Origin: Methanomassiliicoccales archaeon LGM-DZ1
GTDB taxonomy: Archaea > Thermoplasmatota > Thermoplasmata > Methanomassiliicoccales > Methanomethylophilaceae
Assembly: GCA_030168595.1 (NCBI GenBank)
Contig: CP115556.1
Location: 248,001 to 312,000 of the forward strand
Direction: 5' to 3'
Length of the DNA: 64,000 bases
Below the pieces are notes generated by a model. The model saw only the letters and a list, made by a program, of their open reading frames with translations, made no database searches and was not told the origin of the DNA. Made by a program: the position numbers and the translations under genes. Below are positions 8,189 through 17,747 of this stretch, piece after piece. Within the stretch, counting starts at the first letter, position 1. Each line of letters starts with the position of its first letter.

Positions 8189-8644
8189 ATGCCGATGAAG
8201 AGATTCTACCTGGCCGGACCGCTGTTCTGCGATTCTGAGAGGACCTACAATCTGAAGCTCAGGGACGCGTTCGCCGAAGAAGGCCTCGAACTCGTCCTTC
8301 CCCAGGAATGCCCGGCGGAGATAGACGCTGCCCGCATGGATGATGCAGAATACGCTTCCTCGAAGGCAGCGGAGGTGTTCCGCAGCGACATAGAGCTCCT
8401 GGAGTCCTGCGACGGTCTGGTGCTCAACCTCGACGGGAGGGTCCCCGACGAAGGGGCATGCGTCGAGCTCGGCTATGCGCTGGCGCGCGGGAAACCCTGC
8501 TTCGGCATCAAGACCGATGTCCGCACCGCCGAGTACGGGATAGACAACATGATGATCTCGGGGCCTCTGGCCGGACGCACCGCCCGCAGCGTCGGGGAGC
8601 TTCTGGCACTTATTACAGAAGAGGGGCGCAGGGCCCCGAGGTAA
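8189..8644 (+). CDS. Nucleoside 2-deoxyribosyltransferase family protein
   Basis: The N-terminal motif KRFYLAGPLF and the segment VPDEGACVELGYALARGKP, with the Glu used as nucleophile in this family, identify a nucleoside 2-deoxyribosyltransferase-like hydrolase/transferase of the small Rossmann-like type. The family cleaves or exchanges the N-glycosidic bond of deoxynucleosides or nucleotides. The start at 8189 (or the ATG at 8195) puts the first strand at the N-terminus; upstream ATGs add ~30 unrelated residues. 151 residues is normal for the family. It stands alone, convergent with the NfeD/SPFH pair. Confidence 0.85.
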   Translation: MPMKRFYLAGPLFCDSERTYNLKLRDAFAEEGLELVLPQECPAEIDAARMDDAEYASSKAAEVFRSDIELLESCDGLVLNLDGRVPDEGACVELGYALARGKPCFGIKTDVRTAEYGIDNMMISGPLAGRTARSVGELLALITEEGRRAPR

Positions 8645-8652
8645 GAGGTTTC

Positions 8653-9102
8653 TCAGTCCTTCTTGGGGACCACGTGCACGTGGACCCCCTCGGAACTGTC
8701 TACAATGACCTTCGTGCCGGCCGAGATAGGCTCGTCGGAATCCGCGCTCCAGGTATCAGAGCCGATCTTGACCTTGCCGCGGATGTTATCCGGCGTGACC
8801 TTGACCGTCACGACCCCCTCCTTCCCGACCAGGGACTCGGAGACCGTCGTCGACGGGGGCTCCGGAGCGCCCAGGCGCTTGTAGAGGTATATCGTGCCGG
8901 CGGTCACGGGCACGGCCGCGACTATGGCCACCGCCGCGGTCACCCAGGTGAACAGGTCGTCCTGATCGGCCAGCCCGAACGCCCCGACGATGACGAGCAC
9001 CCCGCCCGGGATGAGCAGATACCCTCCGGGGAAGAACGCTTCCGCAGTCAGGAGGATCAGCCCGAAGGCCAGGATGATCACGGCGGCGACCAGCTCCTCC
9101 AT
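8653..9102 (-). CDS. NfeD-like membrane protein (SPFH partner)
   Basis: 149 residues with three hydrophobic segments in the first 75 (VAAVIILAFGLILLTAEAFF and two more) and a C-terminal OB-fold-like NfeD domain (LVGKEGVVTVKVTPDNIRGKVKIG...). This is the short NfeD type without the ClpP-like protease domain. It lies 3 bp downstream of an SPFH gene, the usual pairing; NfeD proteins are thought to assist stomatin-like proteins in membrane organisation or proteolysis. Confidence 0.9.
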   Translation of the reverse strand: MEELVAAVIILAFGLILLTAEAFFPGGYLLIPGGVLVIVGAFGLADQDDLFTWVTAAVAIVAAVPVTAGTIYLYKRLGAPEPPSTTVSESLVGKEGVVTVKVTPDNIRGKVKIGSDTWSADSDEPISAGTKVIVDSSEGVHVHVVPKKD

Positions 9103-9105
9103 GGC

Positions 9106-10191
9106 TCACACCCTCGGCGCTTCAGGCGCGGCCATGGCGGATGACTCGTCCAGGTCGTCCTGCACGTTCTTCTTGAAGGAGTCGGTCTCGTTCCTGATGT
9201 CCTCCTGGGTCGGGATGGGGCCGAGCACCTCGTCAGGGTCGCCGACGGCCTTCTTCACGCTGTCGATGTCGGACACGGCACGGTCCGGGACCCTCTGGGC
9301 GGAGCCCATGTAGTCCGAGATCCCCTCGACCAGCCTGGTGAGCTCCATCGGGAAGAAGAACTTCGAAGATTGGCCCTCGCCGACGGCCTTCAGGGTGTCC
9401 ATCGACAGGACGGACAGGGCCTTGGAGTCCATGGCCGCGGCTCCGACAGACATGATCCTGAGCTTCTGGGCCTCTCCCTGGGCCTCCAGGATGGTCGCCG
9501 TCCTCTTTCCTTCGGCCTCGAGGATCATCGACTGCCTGGTACCCTCGGCCTCGAGGATCTTGGACTTCTTCTTACCCTCGGCCTCCAGGATGGCGGCCCT
9601 CTTCTGGCCGTCCGCTTCAAGGATGGCGGCGCGCCTCTTCCTCTCAGCGGAGGTCTGCTCCTCCATGGAGTCCTTGACCTTGGCGGCCGGGTCGACCTCC
9701 TTGATCTCGACGTTCTCCACTCTGACGCCCCACTTGTCGGTGGCCTCGTCGAGGGTGTCCCTGAGCTGGACGTTGATGCTCTCCCTGTTGGAGAGGATCT
9801 CGTCAAGCTCCATCTGGCCGATGACGGAACGCAGTGTGGTCTGAGCGAGGTTGACAGTCGCTATGTGGTAGTCGGTGACCTCGAAGAACGCCTTCTCCGG
9901 GTCTATGACCTTGATGTAGATGATTGCGTCCACGGAGACAGGAGAGTTGTCCTTGGTGATGACCTCCTGCTTGGGGACGTCCAGGACCTCTGTGCGGAGG
10001 TCCAGCTTGACCACCTGGTTGATCAGGGGGCAGACAAAGTTCAGTCCCTGGTTCAGTACGCGCACGAACTTCCCCAGGCGCATGTATATCGCCTGCTCGT
10101 AGGGCTGCACGATCTTCACTCCGCTCGCCACTGCCACGACAATGGCGAAGAGGATCACGATTGCAATCGATATTACGGTCGCTGCGTCCAT
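9106..10191 (-). CDS. SPFH/band-7 (stomatin/slipin-like) membrane protein
   Basis: 361 residues: an N-terminal membrane hairpin (AIVILFAIVVAVASGVKIV), then the band-7 domain (VQPYEQAIYMRLGKFVRVL, LRTEVLDVPKQEVITKDN, NRESINVQLRDTLDEATDKWGVRVENVEIKEV). A coiled-coil stretch of about 75 residues follows, made of repeated ILEAEGK/ILEADGQ units. Such proteins oligomerise at the membrane. It is the upstream gene of a two-gene operon with nfeD. Confidence 0.92.
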   Translation of the reverse strand: MDAATVISIAIVILFAIVVAVASGVKIVQPYEQAIYMRLGKFVRVLNQGLNFVCPLINQVVKLDLRTEVLDVPKQEVITKDNSPVSVDAIIYIKVIDPEKAFFEVTDYHIATVNLAQTTLRSVIGQMELDEILSNRESINVQLRDTLDEATDKWGVRVENVEIKEVDPAAKVKDSMEEQTSAERKRRAAILEADGQKRAAILEAEGKKKSKILEAEGTRQSMILEAEGKRTATILEAQGEAQKLRIMSVGAAAMDSKALSVLSMDTLKAVGEGQSSKFFFPMELTRLVEGISDYMGSAQRVPDRAVSDIDSVKKAVGDPDEVLGPIPTQEDIRNETDSFKKNVQDDLDESSAMAAPEAPRV

Positions 10192-10364
10192 CGGTTAAAC
10201 ACCTATGGAAATGTATGCATCTGCGCATATTATACTGATTCGATGTTACGGACCGGCGATCCGATGATTGACATCATGGGGAAGATGAACAAAAAGGGAG
10301 ATGGCTGGGCCCCGGGATTCCCGGGGCCGGCGGAGTTTCCCCCGCTCCCGGTTAAAAGGTTTGA

Positions 10365-13300
10365 TCAGTACTTCCCGCTGCGCTGTGCGAGGAAGACCGC
10401 TCCGAAGACGGCGATAACAATGACAACCGCGACGATGAGCGCGAAGATGAACTCATCATCATTGTCGTCGGAGGGCTCTTCGTACATGATTGCGTAAGTC
10501 GAGAAGTGGCCAGTGGTGAAGGTGACCGTTCCGTCATCCGAGTAGTCGCAGTCGAAGGTCTCAGCCACCTGTCCGTCGTAGATGTATGCGATGTATAGGC
10601 CGGCTGCGTCCCTTCCATCGGCAAGGGCGTAGGGGAGGGTGACGGTCGCGGTTCCCTCACCGAAGTTGGTGTTGGAGCCGAAACTGATGCTGTACACAGT
10701 TCCGTCTCCGACGATGTTCCTGACCGCATCGGTCAGTTCGTCGGTGGGAATCTCATCGGCAGTGAGCTCTGCAGCCCCGGTACCGAAGTTCCTGATGGCC
10801 GCATTGTCGAACACAACAGTGATGCCGCTGCCGATGGAGACCTCCAGGGTAACGTTCTCGTCGGATTCGGCGGAGCTGACGATCGCCTGTATGCTGTCGG
10901 AGGAGATCGGAGCACCATCCGCGTCAACATTGACGGAAATGATGTCAGTTTCACTGTCGGCATCGGGAATGACAACGTCCCAAGTTGCAACGAGGGTCAC
11001 ATCGTGGGCAGGCATCTCGAACGGGAAGGTGCAGGCACTGCCGTTGAGGAGCCATCCTGCGAAGACGTAGCTGCCTTCCCTGACGGGGTCGGCGGGCGCG
11101 GTCACAGAGGAGTTGTACTCGACGGTAAGCTCGGAGAGTAGGACATCGCCCGCCGTGAGGTAGGTGAGGACGTAGCTGTTGATGCTGTAGGTGTAGGTCA
11201 CGACGTTCTTCGAGACATCGGAGGCGATGGTGATCGTCTGGGTCTGTGCAGGCGCGGTGTATCCGTCGATCGCAGGGATCTCGGGGGTGACATCGGTGCC
11301 GAAGACGGCCTTGCCGGTGGCGGCATCAGCGATCTCATTGCCGTCGGCGTCCACGTACTTCACAGTGTAACCGTAGCTGTTGATCGTGTAGACGTAGGTC
11401 ACGACATTCTTCGTTTCATCGGAGGCGATGGTGATCGTCTGGGTCTGTGCAGGCGCGGTGTATCCGTCGATCGCAGGGATCTCGGGGGTGACATCGGTGC
11501 CGAAGACGGCCTTGCCGGTGGCGGCATCAGCGATCTCATTGCCGTCGGCGTCCACGTACTTCACAGTGTAACCGTAGCTGTTGATCGTGTAGACGTAGGT
11601 CACGACATTCTTCGTTTCATCGGAGGCGATGGTGATCGTCTGGGTCTGTGCAGGCGCGGTGTATCCGTCGATCGCAGGGATCTCGGGGGTGACATCGGTG
11701 CCGAAGACGGCCTTGCCGGTGGCGGCATCAGCGATCTCATTGCCGTCGGCGTCCACGTACTTCACAGTGTAACCGTAGCTGTTGATCGTGTAGACGTAGG
11801 TCACGACATTCTTCGTTTCATCGGAGGCGATGGTGATCGTCTGGGTCTGTGCAGGCGCGGTGTATCCGTCGATCGCAGGGATCTCGGGGGTGACATCGGT
11901 GCCGAAGACGGCCTTGCCGGTGGCGGCATCAGCGATCTCATTGCCGTCGGCGTCCACGTACTTCACAGTGTAACCGTAGCTGTTGATCGTGTAGACGTAG
12001 GTCACGACATTCTTCGTTTCATCGGAGGCGATGGTGATCGTCTGGGTCTGTGCAGGCGCGGTGTATCCGTCGATCGCGGGGATCTCGGGGGTGACATCGG
12101 TGCCGAAGACAGCTTCTGCAGCGACAGCGTCCCTGATGGAGTTGCCGTCGGCGTCCACGCACTTCACGGTGTATCCGTAGCTGTTGATAGCGTAGGTGTA
12201 GGTGTAGACGTTCTCGGCCTCGACCTCAGTGATCTTGACAGATCCCTGAGTTGCAGGCGCAGTGTAGCCATCGACATCGATGATAGGCGCTTCGACGGTG
12301 GCTCCGTAGTCTGCCTTGCCGGTGGCGGCATCGGCGATCTCGTTGCCGTCGGCGTCCACGTACTTCACGGTATAGGAGTACTGGTTGACGGCGGTGGTAG
12401 CCTCAATCTCGACGTCCTTCGCGGGCATCGTGAACTTGCCGTCCTCGATGGCGACATCGTCGGATGACCAATCGGAAACGGTGTAGCCGGTCTTCGCATA
12501 CTTCTCGGCGACAGCGACCGCGGACTTGTAGTCGTAGGAGACTGCGCCTTCGAGAACCACTCCGTCGACCAGATAGGTGACCTTGTAGCTATTGATGGCG
12601 TAGGTGTAGGTCACGATGTTCTTCGTCTCATCGGAGGCGATAGTGATCGTCTGGGTCTGTGCAGGCGCGGTGTATCCGTCGATCGCAGGGATCTCCGGAG
12701 TAACAATGCTGCCGAAGACAGCTTCTGCAGCGGTCGAGTCCTTGATGGACTTGCCGTCAGCGTCCACGTACTTCACGGTATAACCGTAGCTGTTGATGGT
12801 GTATGGGTAAGAGAAGACATTGTCGGCCTCATTCTCAGTAATCTTGAGGATTACCTGAACCGTAGGCGCAGTGTAGCCATCGACAGCGATGATAGGCGCT
12901 TCGACGGTGGCTCCATAGTTTGCCTTACCGGTAAAGTCAGGAGCAATCTCGTTGCCGTCGGCGTCCACGTACTTCACGGTGTACCCGTAGGTGTTGATAG
13001 TGTAGACGTAGGTCACAACGTTGCTCTCAGGGTCAGCCGTGATGGTAAGGCTCTGAATCTCAGGCGCGGTATAACCGACAACAGCCGCAAGAGGGGCTTC
13101 GAAAGTCATACCGAAATCAGCGGTGCCGCTGACTGCCTCAGCAAGAACGTTCTTGTCCTTGTCAAGATAGTTGATGGTGTAACCGTACTTGTTAGGAGTC
13201 TTAGTGGCCTTGAAAGTGACATCGGAAGTGCCGATGACGAACTTGCCGTCAGTGACCTCGATGTCATCAGTGGACCATGGGGTGATCGTGTATCCGGTCT

Positions 13301-15923
13301 CCTCAAGAGCCTCGCGGACTGAAACTTCTGACTTGTAATCGTAGTTCTCGATCTCGCCGACTGCCTCGCCATTGACGAGGTAGGTGACCTTGTACTGGTT
13401 GATGACGAGCTTTCCGTCATCGTTCCAGGAATAGCCGATAGGAGCAGACAGCTTAACATCAGCGGCCTTGGTCATTGTTGCATTGCCGTTGTACAGAATC
13501 GGATATTCGCTGAAGGTTCCGCCGTTGATCTCGATGGTGCCATTATCATCCGACACGCTGAGGAAGTAGCCCTTGAAATCTCCGCCCGAAATCGTCAGCT
13601 TTCCGATATCAGTGGCAGCATCGCATCCGCAATTGATGATTGCGCGGTAGACCTTGCCGTCGTCTGCGATCGCATCGAAGATGCCGCCGGTGATGGTTGC
13701 AATGTTGTGGTTCAGAACGCAAGCCTGCGTGACGTTCTCGAAGGTTCCTCCGTTGATTTCGAGGACCCCGCCGTCGTCGTTCTTGACGGTGTTGATGCCG
13801 CCGGAGAACGAACCGCCGGCGATGGTCAGCGAGGGAGCGGCCTGGTTGGTGCCCTCGACATAACCGCTCCTGGAATCAGTGGCGGGGTAGTCGTAGTATC
13901 CGTTCTCAATGAGGCTCGAGAAGTGCCCAGTGGAGTAGACAGTGGCATCCATGATTGTCATAGAGCCGTGGTTCACCAGGTTGTAGTACGAGTTGCCGTT
14001 GCCGGATTCTTTCGTGTTGTCTGCTTCTGCAGAGCGGATGAAAGTACCGTTCAGGATGGTCACGGTGCCGTTGTTGAAGACATCGGCCTTGCCGTTGGTG
14101 ACGTTATCCACTGTTCCTTTGCCGTTCGAGCTGTCCTTAATGGTGAGCTCGGCCCCGGACGCTACTGCGATCGTGTCGGACGATACATTGGTCAGCTTGT
14201 AACCGTTGAGGTCGAGTGTGACAGAGCCTCCGTAGTCCTTGGCCACGATGATGTCGGCAGTGACGTCGCCGGAGAGGGTGACGTCGGCGTCGTCCGTCAG
14301 GATGATCCTTCCGATAGCCCCGGAGATCTCCAGCTTGCCGAGGTCTGTGGGTTCGTTCTTGTCGCCCTCGCAGTAGATAACGGCCGTGGCCGAATCGGAG
14401 ACCTTGTAGGTTCCTCCAATGATCGAAGCATTCCCGTAGGTCATGACACAGTACTGGGCGACGTTGGAGAAGGTTCCTCCGGCAATCTTGAGGATTCCTC
14501 CGTCGTCATTCTTGACGGTATTTTTACCGCCTGTGAATGAGCCTCCGGTGATGGTCAGCTCGGGGTTAGCCGCGTTGATGCCCTCGACATAACCTTCCCT
14601 GGAGTTGGTACTGGTGTAATTGTAGTATCCGTTCTCGATGAGGCTGGAGAAGCTTCCGCTGTTCTCGAAGGTGCCGTTCTCGATGGTCATGATGCCGTGG
14701 TTGAGGACGGTGTAGTAGGAATTGCCGTTGGCGGAACCGTTGGTGTGATTCTCGCCGATGGTGCCTGCTTCCAGAGAGCGGGTGAACTTACCGTTCTCGA
14801 TGACGACAGTGCCGTTGTTGAAGACGTCGGCCTTCCCGTTGGTGAGGTTGTCGACGGTGCCGTTCCCAGTGATAGTAAGGCTGGCCCCGAGCGCCACTGT
14901 GATGGTGTCATCGGAGGCGTTGGTCAGCTTGTGGCCGTTCAGGTCGATGGTGGCGGCGCCGCTGCCGCATACGATCACATCGGTAGTGACGTCTCCCGAG
15001 AGGGTAACGTCGGCGTCGTTCGCCAGTATGATCTTGCCGAGGTTCCCGGAGATCTCCAGCTTGCCGAGATCGGTGGGAGTGTCCTTGTCGCCCTCGCAGT
15101 AGATGGTCGCTGTGGCCGAATCGGAGATCTTGAAGGTTCCGCCAGTGATAGAGGCGTTCGAGTAGGTCATTACACAGAACTGCGTGACGTTCTCGAAAGT
15201 GCCGCCGACGATGGTGAGTTCCCCACCGTCATCGTTCTTGATGGTGTTGATGCCACCGGAGAACGAACCGCCAGATATTGTGAGCTCGGGCATATCGGCG
15301 TTGACGCCGTCGATATGTCCTTTCCGGGAATCGGTACTGGAATAATCGTAGTAGCCGTTATCGATCAGGCTCGAGAAGTGCCCAGTGGAGTAGACAGTGG
15401 CATCCCCGATGGTCATCTTCCCGTGGTTGACGATGTTGTAGTAGGAGTTGCCTCCGCTGTCATTGGCGTCTTTGCCGGCCTCCATCGAGCGGGTGAAGGT
15501 GCCGTTCTGGATCGTGACGGTGCCGTTGTTGAACACGTCCGCCTTCCCGTGGGAGAGGTTGTCGACGGTCCCGTTCCCGGTTATGGTGAGCTCGGCTCCG
15601 AGCGCAACGGTGATTGTGTCGTCCGAAACATTGGTCAGCTTGTGGCCGTTGAGATCGAGGACCACATTGCCAGCAGCGATCGTTACGTCTTCTTCGACGT
15701 CTTTGGCAAGCTGTATGTGGTCTCCATTCCCTGCTTTCTCGAGAGCGGCTGCGTCGAGAGCGGCTGCGATGGTCGCATACTTTCCGTCCCCGTCGCCCAC
15801 AACGAGGGTCTGGTATGCATCATCTGCAGCTGAATCCTCAGAGCCCTGTACGACCGCAGCCGCGGCGAAAACCATCGCCAGCGCGGCGATCGCAGACAGG
15901 ATCGCTAGTTTCTTCGCATTCAT
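10365..15923 (-). CDS. Giant surface protein: beta-helix-like modules, MucBP-like repeats, C-terminal membrane anchor
   Basis: From the ATG at 15923 (MNAKKLA) this is 1852 residues. In order: signal peptide (to about residue 30); three successive ~200-residue modules rich in TISGGSF, GTVDNL and VFNNGTV turns, suggesting a right-handed beta-helix; about a dozen ~67-residue MucBP-like repeats (YTVKYVDADGNEI); one Flg_new/Listeria-Bacteroides-type repeat with YVFAGWLLNG; a C-terminal domain; and a transmembrane helix (FALIVAVVIVIAVFGAVFLAQ) ending in a short basic tail. It is therefore probably a cell-surface adhesin-like protein. Several repeats are identical at DNA level (11216-12109). An in-frame ATG at 16025 was rejected because the signal peptide starts at 15923. 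Confidence 0.88.
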   Translation of the reverse strand: MNAKKLAILSAIAALAMVFAAAAVVQGSEDSAADDAYQTLVVGDGDGKYATIAAALDAAALEKAGNGDHIQLAKDVEEDVTIAAGNVVLDLNGHKLTNVSDDTITVALGAELTITGNGTVDNLSHGKADVFNNGTVTIQNGTFTRSMEAGKDANDSGGNSYYNIVNHGKMTIGDATVYSTGHFSSLIDNGYYDYSSTDSRKGHIDGVNADMPELTISGGSFSGGINTIKNDDGGELTIVGGTFENVTQFCVMTYSNASITGGTFKISDSATATIYCEGDKDTPTDLGKLEISGNLGKIILANDADVTLSGDVTTDVIVCGSGAATIDLNGHKLTNASDDTITVALGASLTITGNGTVDNLTNGKADVFNNGTVVIENGKFTRSLEAGTIGENHTNGSANGNSYYTVLNHGIMTIENGTFENSGSFSSLIENGYYNYTSTNSREGYVEGINAANPELTITGGSFTGGKNTVKNDDGGILKIAGGTFSNVAQYCVMTYGNASIIGGTYKVSDSATAVIYCEGDKNEPTDLGKLEISGAIGRIILTDDADVTLSGDVTADIIVAKDYGGSVTLDLNGYKLTNVSSDTIAVASGAELTIKDSSNGKGTVDNVTNGKADVFNNGTVTILNGTFIRSAEADNTKESGNGNSYYNLVNHGSMTIMDATVYSTGHFSSLIENGYYDYPATDSRSGYVEGTNQAAPSLTIAGGSFSGGINTVKNDDGGVLEINGGTFENVTQACVLNHNIATITGGIFDAIADDGKVYRAIINCGCDAATDIGKLTISGGDFKGYFLSVSDDNGTIEINGGTFSEYPILYNGNATMTKAADVKLSAPIGYSWNDDGKLVINQYKVTYLVNGEAVGEIENYDYKSEVSVREALEETGYTITPWSTDDIEVTDGKFVIGTSDVTFKATKTPNKYGYTINYLDKDKNVLAEAVSGTADFGMTFEAPLAAVVGYTAPEIQSLTITADPESNVVTYVYTINTYGYTVKYVDADGNEIAPDFTGKANYGATVEAPIIAVDGYTAPTVQVILKITENEADNVFSYPYTINSYGYTVKYVDADGKSIKDSTAAEAVFGSIVTPEIPAIDGYTAPAQTQTITIASDETKNIVTYTYAINSYKVTYLVDGVVLEGAVSYDYKSAVAVAEKYAKTGYTVSDWSSDDVAIEDGKFTMPAKDVEIEATTAVNQYSYTVKYVDADGNEIADAATGKADYGATVEAPIIDVDGYTAPATQGSVKITEVEAENVYTYTYAINSYGYTVKCVDADGNSIRDAVAAEAVFGTDVTPEIPAIDGYTAPAQTQTITIASDETKNVVTYVYTINSYGYTVKYVDADGNEIADAATGKAVFGTDVTPEIPAIDGYTAPAQTQTITIASDETKNVVTYVYTINSYGYTVKYVDADGNEIADAATGKAVFGTDVTPEIPAIDGYTAPAQTQTITIASDETKNVVTYVYTINSYGYTVKYVDADGNEIADAATGKAVFGTDVTPEIPAIDGYTAPAQTQTITIASDETKNVVTYVYTINSYGYTVKYVDADGNEIADAATGKAVFGTDVTPEIPAIDGYTAPAQTQTITIASDVSKNVVTYTYSINSYVLTYLTAGDVLLSELTVEYNSSVTAPADPVREGSYVFAGWLLNGSACTFPFEMPAHDVTLVATWDVVIPDADSETDIISVNVDADGAPISSDSIQAIVSSAESDENVTLEVSIGSGITVVFDNAAIRNFGTGAAELTADEIPTDELTDAVRNIVGDGTVYSISFGSNTNFGEGTATVTLPYALADGRDAAGLYIAYIYDGQVAETFDCDYSDDGTVTFTTGHFSTYAIMYEEPSDDNDDEFIFALIVAVVIVIAVFGAVFLAQRSGKY
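11216..12109 (-). repeat. 201-bp tandem DNA repeat (~4.4 units) in the surface-protein gene
   Basis: The sequence repeats with an exact 201-bp period (67 codons); for example ccgtagctgt recurs at 11371, 11572, 11773 and 11974. Units are identical to each other from 11216 until a single change near 12078. Flanking repeats encode similar protein with divergent codons, so the identical block is a recent expansion or homogenisation and is likely to vary in copy number. Confidence 0.92.
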
Positions 15924-16315
15924 ATTATCATACTCTGCATCTTCGGAGCATCTCCTGCCTTTCCCACCCATCACAGAAGATGTACAGGTGCTCTTCAGGT
16001 GTTGAATAAAGGTCTGAGGTAACACAGCCTGCCGCTACCGCATGAGCCATCGCGCATGCGAACGATTCATTGCGGCAGTCAGTCCCCATAAACGACCATT
16101 CCTTGTTTCAAGGTAGGCTACAGGCCTTTGTCGGCCTGCGGTCGGACTCAGCCGCCTCCCGAACCCAGAGAAAGACCGCCCCATTCAAAAAGCGACCTGC
16201 TGATTCATAGTTGCAACAAAAAACCGCAGGCCGAGAGGAATATCGCCGACCTGAGATAAAGATTGGCGCCTCGGCAGGCCTCCGGGGAAGGTTGCGGCAG
16301 GGAGGCAAGGAAAGC

Positions 16316-17437
16316 TTGAGGATAGCGATCGGGATGGACCTGCACAAGAAGACCGCGGTATGCTGCGCGGTCCATGCGGGCCCGGGGAAGCCGAGCGAAG
16401 ACGAGGAGGAGTTCCTGAGGCGCTTCAACAGGGACCACGGCACGCAGCCGTCGGAGCCCGAGGACATAGCGCGGATCGCGGAGGCGCTCCGCGGGCATGA
16501 GGCGCATGTCCTCATCGAGAACTCCACGAAGACGCACGAGACCTACTGGGTCCTGACCAACCTCGGGATCGACACGGTCGTGGCGCAGGCCCAGGACCTC
16601 TACCGGATCACCAAGTCCGTGAAGAAGACCGACGCCAACGATGCGGCCGAGCTCGCGGGGTACATGCGGCGGAGGCTGAACGGCGAGCGCGAGTTCGCCG
16701 TCTGCAAGATGCCGTCCCCGGTCTGGATGGAGCGGCGCGAGATATGCCGCGCGGTCCTCGCGGAGAAGAGGCACCTGGCGGACCTCAAGCGCCGGGCCAG
16801 GATGCACATGCTCCTCCACGGGATCAGGCTGAGCAAGGATTACTCCGACATCTTCTCGAAGAAGGCGATGAAGGAGATGTGGGACTCGAGGGACACCTGC
16901 CTGAGGCTCCTCGTGTCGGAGGCGAGGTCGATAAAGGCCCGCACCGACGAGGAGGCCAGGCTGATCCGGGCGACGTTCGGGCACATCACCGACTTCGATC
17001 TGGTGATGAGCATCCCGGGGTTCGGCGCGGTCTCGGCCGCGTACGCGGTCTCGATGATCATCGACGTGAAGCGCTTCGGGTCGTCGGCCCAGCTGGCGGC
17101 GTACTTCGGCCTGGTGCCGAAGGTGCGCGAATCGGCGGAGACCTCGCACCGGTGCGCGACCACGCACCGCGGCGACAGAGAGATGCGCAGGCTGCTGTGC
17201 CAGTCGGCGATCGTCCACGTCCGCACCGCCGAGGACTCGGTGGTCTCGGCCCTCTACAACAGGCTGAGGGCGAGGGGGGTCTCCCACCGGGAGGCCCAGG
17301 TGGCGGCCGCGCGCAAGCTGGTGACCGTGGTCTGGTCGGTGCTGAGGAACCGCAGGCCCTTCAGCACCGACACGGAGCTCCTGGAACGCTCCGCCGAGAT
17401 GGCGGAGGAAGCGGAGGGGGATCCGGCGGCGGACTGA
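16316..17437 (+). CDS. IS110-family (DEDD) transposase, copy 2
   Basis: Identical to the transposase of copy 1 except Thr in place of Arg near the C-terminus (codon 17372-17374) and two synonymous changes. It carries the same N-terminal GMDLHKKT catalytic start, KTDANDAAE acidic pair and C-terminal Transposase_20 region. Start at the TTG 16316 for the same reasons as in copy 1. The reading frame is intact, so both copies could be active. Confidence 0.92.
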   Translation: MRIAIGMDLHKKTAVCCAVHAGPGKPSEDEEEFLRRFNRDHGTQPSEPEDIARIAEALRGHEAHVLIENSTKTHETYWVLTNLGIDTVVAQAQDLYRITKSVKKTDANDAAELAGYMRRRLNGEREFAVCKMPSPVWMERREICRAVLAEKRHLADLKRRARMHMLLHGIRLSKDYSDIFSKKAMKEMWDSRDTCLRLLVSEARSIKARTDEEARLIRATFGHITDFDLVMSIPGFGAVSAAYAVSMIIDVKRFGSSAQLAAYFGLVPKVRESAETSHRCATTHRGDREMRRLLCQSAIVHVRTAEDSVVSALYNRLRARGVSHREAQVAAARKLVTVVWSVLRNRRPFSTDTELLERSAEMAEEAEGDPAAD

Positions 17438-17747
17438 ACCCCTGATATGCGGGCGCCGAGCGCGGGCATCCCGGGGCCTTAATCGCCGAGCACCATTTGG
17501 CCGCCGCATCAGCGGCAGGCCGAAGCAAAAGATGGCGCAAAGCCGAGGGACAGCCGGATACGCGGTGAGGTCCTCCGTCCCGGAGGGGCTGATGGACGTG
17601 AATAAGATGGCGGCCCGGCGGAGATCCCGCCCGCACGAGAGCTGAGGCACAGCACCTGCAGAAGGCGGTCGCACAGCGGAAGCTACGCAAAGTTTAACCA
17701 AAACGGGGCTGATAATGTGGTTGGCGGGCGCTGCCTGAATGGAATAA
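17438..17747 (+). ncRNA. Candidate bridge RNA region, noncoding right end of IS copy 2
   Basis: Counterpart of 5807-6116. It differs from it only at 17590 (T for G) and 17596 (A for G). If this region encodes a guide RNA, both changes could fall in one loop and alter pairing to target or donor DNA. Inference from position and IS1111-type architecture only. Confidence 0.5.

Larger units (their letters stand above)
16171..17747 (+). mobile_element. IS110-family insertion sequence, copy 2 (1577 bp)
   Basis: Same limits and length as copy 1, same orientation, constant offset of 11,631 bp. Differences from copy 1 are at 16999, 17053, 17373, 17590 and 17596. The flanks are unrelated to those of copy 1. 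The left flank (AGGTAG...AGGCC, 16111-16126) and right flank (GGCCTCTACCT, from about 17773) can pair, so the element appears to sit in the loop of an imperfect palindrome. It separates the surface-protein promoter region from gpmA. Confidence 0.9.

Noticed and set aside
9370-10497. A 375-codon plus-strand open frame across the SPFH gene
   Set aside because: Antisense to the coiled-coil and band-7 coding region; no independent support.
11216-12109. Possible CRISPR array
   Set aside because: The 201-bp units have no spacers and encode protein repeats. No cas genes or short spaced repeats were seen anywhere in the window.
13707-15833. Plus-strand open frames inside the surface-protein gene
   Set aside because: They mirror the repeats of the minus-strand gene, which has signal peptide, domains and membrane anchor.
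4540-17747. A composite transposon bounded by the two IS110-family copies
   Set aside because: The interval holds housekeeping genes and a tRNA, and IS110 elements are not known to move as classical composite transposons.
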